DNA of 9,082 bases, from the NCBI GenBank assembly GCA_031273485.1, contig JAISRS010000229.1:1-9082 (forward strand). The letters are read 5' to 3'. The position numbers were made by a program, and so were the translations under genes. The notes beneath the pieces are model-generated. The model was not told the DNA's origin. It saw only the letters and a list, made by a program, of their open reading frames with translations, and did not search any database. Origin of the DNA: Prevotellaceae bacterium (GTDB lineage Bacteria > Bacteroidota > Bacteroidia > Bacteroidales > UBA932). Shown in pieces: positions 1-8,100 of the stretch (position 1 is its first letter; each line of letters starts with the position of its first letter).

Positions 1-1
1 G

Positions 2-1819
2 TCCGAATTATATATCGAAACCCTTAAACATTTATCTAGCTCAGATGAATGCGACGTTCAAGTATTTATCGGTGCTCGGTATAAGCCGTTGCTATATCTC
101 AAAGACGACAAGAAAATCAGTGAAAAGTACCGCAAGTTATTCGGCGATATTAACTTTCAGCAAGGACAGCGGAATATGGCTTCATTTATGAGGCAGTTAC
201 TGGTTCGCAGGTTTGAAAGTTCTGTTTACAGTTTTAAAAAGACACTACGCAATATTACCGATTCGATGCGAAATATAGAAAGATGGTATAAAGAGTACCG
301 GAAAATACCTATATTCAAGAAAGGACAAATGCCCGATTTTGAAACTATAAATGCCGACATATATGACGAAATGGATAATTCATTGTACAACGAGGATTTT
401 GAGAAAATTCTTAACGGCAGGTTGTCAAAGGAAATAGAAAAAGGACTTGTATTTATAAACGCCGATGAATTAACCGAATCGTTCATAACCGATATTGAAA
501 GCGATATTGGTCTTTTTACTTCCATACTGGAAAAATGGGAATCCGACGAATTTAACTGTGATCCCAAGCTGGCAGGAATACTTGAAAAGGTGAATCAGTC
601 CATTGCGAGAGAACCTAACCGTAAGATTATTATTTTTTCTGAATTCAAAGATACTGTTGATTACCTTGAAAATGAATTCAAAAAAAAATCTGTTCGCGTA
701 ATACGCTATACTTCTGATACAACAAACCGTAGAAAAGAAATAAAAGAAAATTTCGATGCGGGGTATAAACTGGAACAGCAAAAGAATGATTATGATGTCC
801 TTGTTGCGACTGATGCCATCTCCGAAGGTTTCAGTCTGCATCGTGCGGGAACTATATATAACTATGATATACCATATAATCCTACCCATGTAATTCAGCG
901 TGTGGGACGTATTAACCGTATAAACAAGAAGATTTTTGAATCATTGAATATTTACAATTTTTTCCCCAGCGCGACAGGCGAAGCATTAAGCCATACCAAG
1001 AGTATTTCAACATTCAAAATGCTTCTGATTCAAACCATTTTCGGCTCAGACACCAAAGTATTGACCGATGAAGAAATTACCGACGGATATTTTACCGACG
1101 AACACCTCAAGGCAAAAGAAGAATTGGAAACGCAATCATGGGATATAGAATATCGCAACGAGCTGTATCAATTGGAACACGAGAACCGCGATATTGTAAA
1201 TGCGGCAAGAGAACTCCCGCAGCGCTGCCGCACCGGCCGCAAAACGCCTCGCGAAAAAGAAGATGGAAAAAATGATGTAACGCTTTTTGAAGGTTACGGG
1301 GATAGAGGCGTCCTCCTGTTTTCTGAAAAAGGCAATTTGTACCGGTTTTGTTTTGTTGATGAAACCGGCAAAGGAACTATTTTGCCGCCTTATGTAGGGT
1401 TGTCATTGTTCAAAGCTGATAAAGAAGAAAAACCCTATCCTGTTACTGAAGGTTTTTACCCGCTGTACCAGACGGCTAAATCCAAAAGCGGCATATATCC
1501 TGAAAATACAAGCAGATCAAAAAATATTGCGGCATTGGACAAGAATATACACTATATACTAAAGATTCTTTCAGAAAAACCGGGAAATGATGAAAACAAA
1601 GAATATCTCGGCAAATTACTCCGTGTTGTAAACGAACTTGAATCGCTGCCTTTGTTTTATATCAAGGAATTACTGAAAGTTGAAATAAAAGAGCCTGAAA
1701 AATCGGTTATTGAATATAATCGTATCGCGAACGAAGAGTACGTCAATTCAATCATTGAAAAGGATAATCAAATACTTAATGAGGCCGAAATAATTCTTTT
1801 AGCGGAGCAATTTATATGA
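2..1819 (+). CDS. SNF2/RapA-type helicase, C-terminal part (5' end outside window)
   Basis: The reading frame is open from base 2, so the true start lies upstream; 605 residues are visible. The second RecA-like lobe of a superfamily 2 helicase is clear. Motif IV is KIIIFSEFKDT (from base 623). Motif V is VLVATDAISEGF (about 797-835). Motif VI is QRVGRINRI (896-922), with the arginine finger. The upstream stretch RNMASFMRQLLVRRFESS (about 172-225) is the linker I associate with SNF2-related helicases of restriction and defence loci. Walker A and the DEAH box must lie in the missing part. About 300 residues after motif VI form an auxiliary C-terminal region with no motif I recognise. The stop overlaps the next start (ATGA), so the two genes are translationally coupled. 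The likely role is an ATP-driven DNA translocase working with the methyltransferase (inference). A phospholipase-D-like nuclease at the unseen N-terminus is common in relatives but cannot be checked here. Confidence 0.9.
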   Translation, partial: SELYIETLKHLSSSDECDVQVFIGARYKPLLYLKDDKKISEKYRKLFGDINFQQGQRNMASFMRQLLVRRFESSVYSFKKTLRNITDSMRNIERWYKEYRKIPIFKKGQMPDFETINADIYDEMDNSLYNEDFEKILNGRLSKEIEKGLVFINADELTESFITDIESDIGLFTSILEKWESDEFNCDPKLAGILEKVNQSIAREPNRKIIIFSEFKDTVDYLENEFKKKSVRVIRYTSDTTNRRKEIKENFDAGYKLEQQKNDYDVLVATDAISEGFSLHRAGTIYNYDIPYNPTHVIQRVGRINRINKKIFESLNIYNFFPSATGEALSHTKSISTFKMLLIQTIFGSDTKVLTDEEITDGYFTDEHLKAKEELETQSWDIEYRNELYQLEHENRDIVNAARELPQRCRTGRKTPREKEDGKNDVTLFEGYGDRGVLLFSEKGNLYRFCFVDETGKGTILPPYVGLSLFKADKEEKPYPVTEGFYPLYQTAKSKSGIYPENTSRSKNIAALDKNIHYILKILSEKPGNDENKEYLGKLLRVVNELESLPLFYIKELLKVEIKEPEKSVIEYNRIANEEYVNSIIEKDNQILNEAEIILLAEQFI

Positions 1820-4800
1820 TGGATATATCAAAAAGTTATGAAAGAGATGAGTTCTTATCTTTTTTGCGAGACCGATTCCTGCCTGATGATTTTGAAAGTT
1901 TTGAACCAAATTATAAAAACATTAATACAAATAAAAGCAACGCTGTTATTACTGAAGCAGTAAAACTTGGCTTATGCAAATCGTTGGATATGAGTGTTTA
2001 TGAATTTAAACATCATAGCGGGAATGATCCCCGCGTAACACTTTCCCGCGAAGCTTTTAGTATACTCAAAAATAACGATTCATCGCCAAACGCTCTGTCT
2101 GTCTTCTACAACGAGGATTCTTCCCAATGGCGGCTGTCGCTTATTACAAGTGATTATAATCTCGCAAAAGAAAACAGGGCGGAGCAAACCTTTTCCAATC
2201 CACGGCGATATTCATATCTTTTGGGTGAGAGATGTAAACGGCATACGCCGGAGATGATGCTCATTACCAAAGGCCGTATAAAATCCGTTGATGATATTAT
2301 TTCCCGTTTTGCGGTTGATGTGGTTACAAAGGAATTTTATCAGAAGTTATTTGCGTGGTATGAATGGGCGCTTCCTCTTGTCCGTTATCCTGAAGGAACT
2401 AACAACGCTGTACAATTAACAAAAGCGCATAATGAAATGCATTTAATACGATTGATTACCCGCCTTATATTCGTATGGTTCATCAAGCAAAAGAATCTTG
2501 TTCCAGAATGGATATTTAATGAAACGGACATTCACGCGGTACTTAAATCTTTTCACCCGCAAAGTCGGGTATCTGGCGATTACTACAATGGTATATTGCA
2601 AAACTTGTTTTTTGCGACACTTAACAAAGAGACAGAGGAACGCGGATTTACAAAAGACAAGAACGAGTATGGAAACAATGAATTCGGCATTAATTCATAT
2701 TATCGTGACAGAAAAAGCGATAGTTATTTTAAAGTATCGACTGATGAGATAAAACAAAAATTTGCGGATATTCCATTCCTTAACGGCGGTCTTTTTGAGT
2801 GTCTTGATAAATCATACGAGAATCCAAAGAAACCGGGATATACAGTGCAGGAATACCATGACGGATTTAGCCGTGAAAAAGAACGATGCGCTTTTGTGCC
2901 GGATATTCTTTTCTTCGGCAATGGTGAAAATGGGAACCCCGAAGGCTTAATAACCCTGTTTAACCGTTATAATTTTACTGTAGAGGAAAACACGCCTGTT
3001 GATATTGATGTAGCACTTGATCCTGAACTTTTAGGAAAGGTCTTTGAAAACCTTCTCGGCTACTACAATGAAGAAACCCGGACTACAGCACGTAAAGAAT
3101 CCGGCAGTTTTTATACTCCCAGGGAAATTGTTGATTATATGGTAACAGAATCATTAACGGTGTATCTATCGGATAACAATGAAAAGACAAACAAGGGTAA
3201 AATTGAAAAACTATTTTCATATTCCGATGAAGCACCAGAATTAGATGATAATGAGCGGCATGATTTAATCAAGAAAATTGATAGTTGTAAAATACTTGAC
3301 CCCGCCTGCGGTTCGGGCGCGTTTCCTATGGGAACGCTCAACAAGCTTTCCCTCGCGCTTTCAAAACTGGACAAAGACGGCAAACTTTGGAAAGAACGGC
3401 AAGAGGAACGGGCTCGCGGCGATGCGGCATCTGCCTTTACGATAGATGACAAGAATGCACGGGATAAAAAGCTCAACGAAATCAGCGCGACATTTGAATT
3501 CAATAAAAGCAAGTACGGACATAAACTCTATCTAATCGAAAATTGTATGTTCGGCGTGGATATAAAACCGATTGCTATACAAATTACCAAACTGCGTTTT
3601 TTTATATCGCTGATTGTGGAACAGGAACGGGATGTCAACAAACCAAACTTCGGCATACGCGCTCTTCCAAATCTGGAAACAAAATTTGTATGCGCCAATA
3701 CGCTTATCGTACTTGCCGAAAAAACCGCAGGGCTGCTTGATTTGGAAGATGATACTATTAGGTCAATGAAAAACAAGTTATGGAATACCCGTGAACTTCA
3801 CTTTTACGCCAAGAACGCCAAACAAAAACGAGAATTGCGGGACGAAGACAAAAAAATACGGGAAAAAATCAAGCAATACTTACTGGAAACCAGCGCTAAA
3901 CCGAATGATGAGTTAATAGAGCGTAATGATACTCTAATAGCGAAACTTGAAAAAGATAGGGAACTGGTCAAAGAAGAAAATCTCGTAGATACATCAAAGG
4001 ACAATCAACATCTTTTTGATAATATGAATGACGGGTTGCCGCAGTATATTGATATAAACGCGGAAAAACGAGCCGAGATAGACATACAAATAAAATTTTT
4101 GCAGGACCAAAATGAATTTGAAAAAACTAAAGCCGATAATACTTCATTAAAGGAAGATATACAAAAAATTGCCTGCTGGGATCCTTATGACCAAAACGCG
4201 GAGGCAGCGCAATTTTTCGACCCTTACTGGATGTTCGGCGTTGATAAAGGCTTTGATATAGTGATTGGAAATCCGCCGTATGTCCGAGCCGATAATCCTG
4301 TAATGGCTGAACAGCGAGCGGCAATTCTAAAGTCGGAACAATATGAGACTTTGTGGGAAAAATGGGATTTAATGGTGCCTTTCATTGAACGTGGATTGAA
4401 ACAGGCAAAACATGGGGGCTTTTTAACCTTTGTTATATCGGACGCGATAACAACCTCAAAATATGCCGAAAAGCTGCAAGATTGGATAGTCAGCAATCAC
4501 GGCATAAAGAGCATAGATTATTTTGAAAATATAAAGGTATTCGAAGCGGGAGTTACGCCTATAGTGCTTATGCTGCGTTCCGGGATTAAAGAAAAACAAA
4601 TATTGAAAATATACCGCAAAGATACTTTTGACAACAAGGAAATCGTAAGTGTTGACAGCAGTTCAGCACGAAATAAAATATTCAGGAAAGTTTTTAGCGA
4701 TGCGTTTAATCCGTCTATTGAATGTGAACTTTTAGGTAATATTTGTTATTTAAGTGTCGGTATGGTTATAAATGCGGATGAGAAAACAGTAAAAGGAGAA

Positions 4801-5499
4801 TTCGGAAAAGATGATTTGATTTCTGATAAAAAAGATAAGATTCATTGCAAGAAATATGTTGAAGGAAAGGGTATTAGTGCATATAGCATTGATAATATAA
4901 AATATCTTGAATACAATACTAATCGTGTGCCGTCAAAATTGCGTAGACCAACCTTTGAAGCTTTATATTCCGGTGAAAAAATACTGCGCGGCAGAGTTAC
5001 CAAGGGAACATTTGATGATTCTGGGATTATCTGTAATGACAGCATTATTGTTTTCAAACGGTTTTGCGATCTGCGCGGAGTTTGGGAACGCAGCATCATC
5101 TCGTCAATTTCCAAGAATAATTTTGAAACCAAAGGAGGCAAAACCAACGCGCATATTCAGGCACGGCGTAGCGAACTGGAAAAAACATCAGAGAACTTTT
5201 CGCTAAAATACATCCTTGCAGTAATTAACTCAAAATATTCTATGGCGTATCTAAACAATTATCGCCGACACCGTCTAAAGAATTATTTCTACCCCGACGA
5301 CTTCCGCAATTTTCCGTTGGCAAAAATACCTATCGAAGAACAAACGCCGTTCATTACCCTTGTAGACAAAATCCTTGCCGCTAAAGCCGCCAATCCCAAA
5401 GCGGACACCTCTAGTCTTGAATCTCGTATTGACAAGATGGTGTATCAGTTATATGGTTTAACGGATGATGAAGTTAAGGTGATAGAGGAGAAGGACTAG
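1816..5499 (+). CDS. Eco57I-class N6-adenine DNA methyltransferase / type IIG-like restriction protein
   Basis: This 1227-residue protein probably makes N6-methyladenine in DNA from S-adenosylmethionine. The methylase core is complete: motif X-like GSFYTPREIV (430-439), SAM-binding motif I DPACGSGAF (495-503), MFGVDIKPIAIQI (578-590) and catalytic motif IV NPPY (819-822). A charged, helical insertion (about 655-810) separates the two halves of the core. Residues 850-1200 should be target recognition, ending in the family's usual FPLAKIP and LYGLTDDE helices. The N-terminal 200 residues (NDPRVTLSREAF, 70-81; FSNPRRYSYLLG) match what I recall of long Eco57I-domain proteins paired with helicases. 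Residues E63-F-K65 could be part of a PD-(D/E)xK nuclease, but this is unproven. The ATG at 1816 is preferred: GGAG at 1804-1807 lies 8 nt upstream and the start overlaps the helicase stop. An ATG at 1819 is the alternative. The N-terminus does not look like BREX PglX. Confidence 0.9.
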   Translation: MMDISKSYERDEFLSFLRDRFLPDDFESFEPNYKNINTNKSNAVITEAVKLGLCKSLDMSVYEFKHHSGNDPRVTLSREAFSILKNNDSSPNALSVFYNEDSSQWRLSLITSDYNLAKENRAEQTFSNPRRYSYLLGERCKRHTPEMMLITKGRIKSVDDIISRFAVDVVTKEFYQKLFAWYEWALPLVRYPEGTNNAVQLTKAHNEMHLIRLITRLIFVWFIKQKNLVPEWIFNETDIHAVLKSFHPQSRVSGDYYNGILQNLFFATLNKETEERGFTKDKNEYGNNEFGINSYYRDRKSDSYFKVSTDEIKQKFADIPFLNGGLFECLDKSYENPKKPGYTVQEYHDGFSREKERCAFVPDILFFGNGENGNPEGLITLFNRYNFTVEENTPVDIDVALDPELLGKVFENLLGYYNEETRTTARKESGSFYTPREIVDYMVTESLTVYLSDNNEKTNKGKIEKLFSYSDEAPELDDNERHDLIKKIDSCKILDPACGSGAFPMGTLNKLSLALSKLDKDGKLWKERQEERARGDAASAFTIDDKNARDKKLNEISATFEFNKSKYGHKLYLIENCMFGVDIKPIAIQITKLRFFISLIVEQERDVNKPNFGIRALPNLETKFVCANTLIVLAEKTAGLLDLEDDTIRSMKNKLWNTRELHFYAKNAKQKRELRDEDKKIREKIKQYLLETSAKPNDELIERNDTLIAKLEKDRELVKEENLVDTSKDNQHLFDNMNDGLPQYIDINAEKRAEIDIQIKFLQDQNEFEKTKADNTSLKEDIQKIACWDPYDQNAEAAQFFDPYWMFGVDKGFDIVIGNPPYVRADNPVMAEQRAAILKSEQYETLWEKWDLMVPFIERGLKQAKHGGFLTFVISDAITTSKYAEKLQDWIVSNHGIKSIDYFENIKVFEAGVTPIVLMLRSGIKEKQILKIYRKDTFDNKEIVSVDSSSARNKIFRKVFSDAFNPSIECELLGNICYLSVGMVINADEKTVKGEFGKDDLISDKKDKIHCKKYVEGKGISAYSIDNIKYLEYNTNRVPSKLRRPTFEALYSGEKILRGRVTKGTFDDSGIICNDSIIVFKRFCDLRGVWERSIISSISKNNFETKGGKTNAHIQARRSELEKTSENFSLKYILAVINSKYSMAYLNNYRRHRLKNYFYPDDFRNFPLAKIPIEEQTPFITLVDKILAAKAANPKADTSSLESRIDKMVYQLYGLTDDEVKVIEEKD

Positions 5500-5502
5500 C
5501 TT

Positions 5503-7821
5503 ATGTTTTCAAACGAAATTATTTCATTAGTGCAAAATATCGAGTTAAACAAAGCAGGATGGAAGGATAAAACTATTCAGCGGTTGATTACAGCTACAGT
5601 ATGGTTTTCAGGCCCTTTGAACCGGGAATCGATACAAACTTTTTTAAATTCAAATTTTCATCTCCCACTAGGGGCTGGCGAATTGGAACAACTATTATCA
5701 ACAATGCTTTCACAAAAACTGTTATTAAAACTTTCTAATGATACATATAAAATCCCAGACCAACAGCTAGTTGTATTGGAAAAAGAAATAAAAGAATCAG
5801 AAAATGCGGAAAAAAATGCTAAAGATTTTTTTTGCAAATTGGTCATAGATATGGATAAAGATATAGATGCCAATAATCTGTGGAATAACTTTAAGAATGA
5901 ATTTCTTGATCCTCATATAAAACAAATTGGTGCAAATGCGTATCACTTTATTGCTGGCAAAATGATTTCGATAGACGATGAATTGCAAATAAAATTTCTA
6001 AATAAATTTTCCAATGAAAAACGTTTAAAATTAAAACGATTAATTGCAGCATATATAGATCCAAGGAATCCCTATGTTCGATCATATTTTAGTAGAATGC
6101 TTCATGCCAATTTTTGTATTGATGCTTGTGGTTTATCAAAAGATGTATTAAACAAGCTTAATGCTAATACGACAAGGTCAATTCAATTTAAGATATTCGT
6201 TGACACCAACTTTTTATTTTCATTACTTGATTTACATGAGAACCCTTCTAATGCATCTGCACAAGAACTTCGTAAAATATTGAAGCAATTAAAGGGAAAC
6301 CCTCATATTATTCTTTACATTACGCCAGAAACAATAGAAGAAGCAAAAACGTCTATTATTTACGCAGAACAACAGTGGCACAATGTTCCTCTTTCTAAAA
6401 ATTTTGTTGATGTGGCGCTCCAATCTAATATTTCTGGACTCGCTCAACGGTTTTTGTTAGAGAAACAACGAAAAGGGCTTTGTTTTACGATTGAAGATTG
6501 GTTTAAACCATATATTACCGATTTTGTTCCATTAGCCAAAAGTAAAGGTATTGAAATATATAATGAAAAACACAATGAATATTCCACACGTCAAGATATA
6601 ATAGAGGATATCAATATTATCATGGAGTCTGAGAAACGACTTCCTGAAAATCGAAGAAAAAGTTATGAAAAAGTGGCACATGATATGATACTTTGGCATT
6701 ATATCTGCGACAAACGTCCTCCATATATGGAATCGCCAATTGATGCTATTTATTACATCATGACAGTTGATTTTCGCCTCATACATTTTGATAAAACTAT
6801 GCAAAAAAACAACCATTCGAAGGTGCCACTCTGTATTCATCCAGCTACATTTATTCAATTACTTCAATTTTGGATTCCTCGGACAAAAGAATTTGAAGAG
6901 GCAATGCTGGGTAGCTTATGTCTCCCTTTTATTTTTCAGGATTTAGATTATCAAGCTGAAAAACTCACTCTAAAAATTTTAAATGGTATTGGACGCTTTG
7001 ATGGTAGTGATAAATTTCCAGAAGAAACAATAAAGAAGGTTTTGTTTAATGAAGGCCTCCGTTCACGTTTGCAGACGATTCATTCTAATGACGAAGAAAC
7101 ACAACTAATTAAAGATGCTCTTATTACAGAAATGAAAATCCTGGCAGATGAAGAAAAAAAGCGAGCGGAATATTCAGAGGAAAAATTACGCAAACAAGGT
7201 GAACAAATTAATGAATTATCAATACAGAATCTCGAAATCATAAATAAATATGAACAGGAAAAGAAACGAAGAGATGAAGAGGAAAATTCTAAGAAATCAA
7301 TTATTGATACCTATGAAAATGAAATTCGTGAAATGAATATTACTGTCAAAAAATTGGAAAATAGTGGAATTAAACTGGAGAATAAAGTTAAAAAAATACA
7401 ATTATTTAAGTGCGGTGGCATTTATATTGGTTGTATTATTGTCATTATATTGGCATCTTTTATTGGAGGATTCTTCTTTAATAATATTTCTTCAAAACTG
7501 TTATCCACTAAAATATTATCACAAAGTGCGAATGTATTCGTTTCTCTCGTTATATTTATATTATTACATTTGCTTTTAGAAATATTTATAGGGAAAAAGC
7601 AAATTTTTTCTGAGTTACTTCCATTTAAACTGATAATTAGATTTCGAAACTGGCTATGGTGTACTGTAATCATTGGCATATTACTTGGCATTATTTCCAC
7701 TTTATGTACCACAGAAATTCAGAATAAGTTAAGTGAGAATAAATCAGATAATTTTAAGAATCCTCAGAGTATAGAAAATAATATACAGAGATGGCCCCCC
7801 ACAAGTTCTTCATCGCAATAG
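5503..7821 (+). CDS. Membrane-anchored PIN-like domain protein with winged-helix-like N-terminus and coiled coil
   Basis: I do not recognise this 772-residue protein as a named family. Residues about 24-88 look like a winged helix (three helices, then LKLSNDTYKI as a wing). Residues about 229-450 look like a PIN nuclease: FVDTNFLF gives D234, TPETIEEA gives E276/E279/E280, HDMILWHYI gives D394, and TVDFRLIHFD gives D423. These acids fall in the order expected for the metal-binding site of PIN RNases. Residues about 530-635 are a highly charged coiled coil. Three hydrophobic segments follow (about 638-659, 677-696, 717-735), then a polar tail ending SSSSQ. There is no signal peptide, so the nuclease part should face the cytoplasm. 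The start is 3 nt after the methyltransferase stop, with GAGGAG at 5485-5490. Base composition is more AT-rich than in the two genes before it, so it may have joined the operon later. Role as a defence effector is inferred from domains and position only. Confidence 0.85.
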   Translation: MFSNEIISLVQNIELNKAGWKDKTIQRLITATVWFSGPLNRESIQTFLNSNFHLPLGAGELEQLLSTMLSQKLLLKLSNDTYKIPDQQLVVLEKEIKESENAEKNAKDFFCKLVIDMDKDIDANNLWNNFKNEFLDPHIKQIGANAYHFIAGKMISIDDELQIKFLNKFSNEKRLKLKRLIAAYIDPRNPYVRSYFSRMLHANFCIDACGLSKDVLNKLNANTTRSIQFKIFVDTNFLFSLLDLHENPSNASAQELRKILKQLKGNPHIILYITPETIEEAKTSIIYAEQQWHNVPLSKNFVDVALQSNISGLAQRFLLEKQRKGLCFTIEDWFKPYITDFVPLAKSKGIEIYNEKHNEYSTRQDIIEDINIIMESEKRLPENRRKSYEKVAHDMILWHYICDKRPPYMESPIDAIYYIMTVDFRLIHFDKTMQKNNHSKVPLCIHPATFIQLLQFWIPRTKEFEEAMLGSLCLPFIFQDLDYQAEKLTLKILNGIGRFDGSDKFPEETIKKVLFNEGLRSRLQTIHSNDEETQLIKDALITEMKILADEEKKRAEYSEEKLRKQGEQINELSIQNLEIINKYEQEKKRRDEEENSKKSIIDTYENEIREMNITVKKLENSGIKLENKVKKIQLFKCGGIYIGCIIVIILASFIGGFFFNNISSKLLSTKILSQSANVFVSLVIFILLHLLLEIFIGKKQIFSELLPFKLIIRFRNWLWCTVIIGILLGIISTLCTTEIQNKLSENKSDNFKNPQSIENNIQRWPPTSSSSQ

Positions 7822-7830
7822 TACTCAACA

Positions 7831-7858
7831 AAGCCCCCAGCGTAAACGCTGGAGGCTT
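7831..7858 (+). terminator. Strong hairpin after the operon, terminator-like
   Basis: AAGCCCCCAGCG and CGCTGGAGGCTT pair over 12 positions with one C-A mismatch, closed by a TAAA loop, starting 9 nt after the stop codon of the PIN-like gene. Position and strength fit a transcription terminator for the operon. The tract after it (GTCTTGAAG) is not a proper U-run, so intrinsic termination on the + strand may be inefficient. The hairpin could instead protect the 3' end of the mRNA. Confidence 0.65.
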
Positions 7859-8024
7859 GTCTTGAAGACATTAGCTCAGGGCGCCGATACTCTTATTATT
7901 GCTCACTGCTCATTGGCGGCTTGCCGCCTCCTCACCTTTAGCCAGCGGCGTTCAATTATTCTGATTTCACCTACCAGCAACTATCACCTTTAGTCAGCCC
8001 CCCTCGCCTAACATCTTTCACTTC
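7859..8024. other. Non-coding spacer with short repeats
   Basis: I see no gene here. The stretch holds a 13-bp palindrome TGTCTTGAAGACA (7858-7870), a 7-bp tandem pair GCTCACT/GCTCATT (7901-7914) and a small GC hairpin, GGCGGCTTGCCGCC (7915-7928). It also holds the direct repeat pair listed separately. A TTAGCTCAG string (7870-7878) resembles a tRNA D-arm, but no other tRNA arm follows. Composition becomes GC-richer than the operon, so a junction between separately acquired segments probably lies near 7795-7930. Confidence 0.5.
7932..7998. repeat. 15-bp imperfect direct repeat pair
   Basis: TCACCTTTAGCCAGC (7932-7946) recurs as TCACCTTTAGTCAGC (7984-7998) with one difference, 52 bp apart start to start. 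The function is unknown. It could be a leftover of local duplication or a pair of protein-binding sites. Confidence 0.55.
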
Positions 8025-8045
8025 CCACTAACCACTGACCACTGG
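8025..8045. repeat. 7-bp tandem repeat tract, left boundary of the cassette
   Basis: Three consecutive heptamers, CCACTAA, CCACTGA and CCACTGG, end 1 nt before the -35 box of the promoter. The tract is the inverted counterpart of the heptamer tract at the right end of the window. CCACTAACCAC here is the exact reverse complement of GTGGTTAGTGG at 9049-9059. Confidence 0.8.
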
Positions 8046-8046
8046 C

Positions 8047-8076
8047 TTGACACGTTTTGGATTTGGGCGGCATAAT
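8047..8076 (+). promoter_or_regulatory. Sigma70-like promoter of the 216-residue gene
   Basis: A perfect -35 box TTGACA (8047-8052) is followed after 18 nt by CATAAT (8071-8076), five of six matches to the -10 consensus. Transcription would start near 8083, about 20 nt before the palindrome array. The next coding start is at 8396, so the leader would be roughly 310 nt long and contain the whole array. The promoter abuts the left heptamer tract, which could carry regulatory sites. Confidence 0.6.
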
Positions 8077-8100
8077 GGGAGCGCAAGCCGTGAACGGAAC

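Noticed and set aside
1816..5499. BREX PglX label for the methylase
   Set aside because: The N-terminus does not match what I recall of PglX, and no BREX partner (PglZ, BrxC) is in the window. The shared motifs are general to N6-adenine methylases.
5503..7821. Toxin half of a VapBC-type toxin-antitoxin pair
   Set aside because: VapC toxins are about 130 residues, soluble, and follow a small antitoxin gene. This protein is 772 residues with membrane segments and has no antitoxin-sized neighbour.
7870..7930. tRNA fragment suggested by TTAGCTCAG
   Set aside because: Only a D-arm-like string is present. No acceptor pairing, anticodon arm or GGTTCGAATCC-type T-arm follows.
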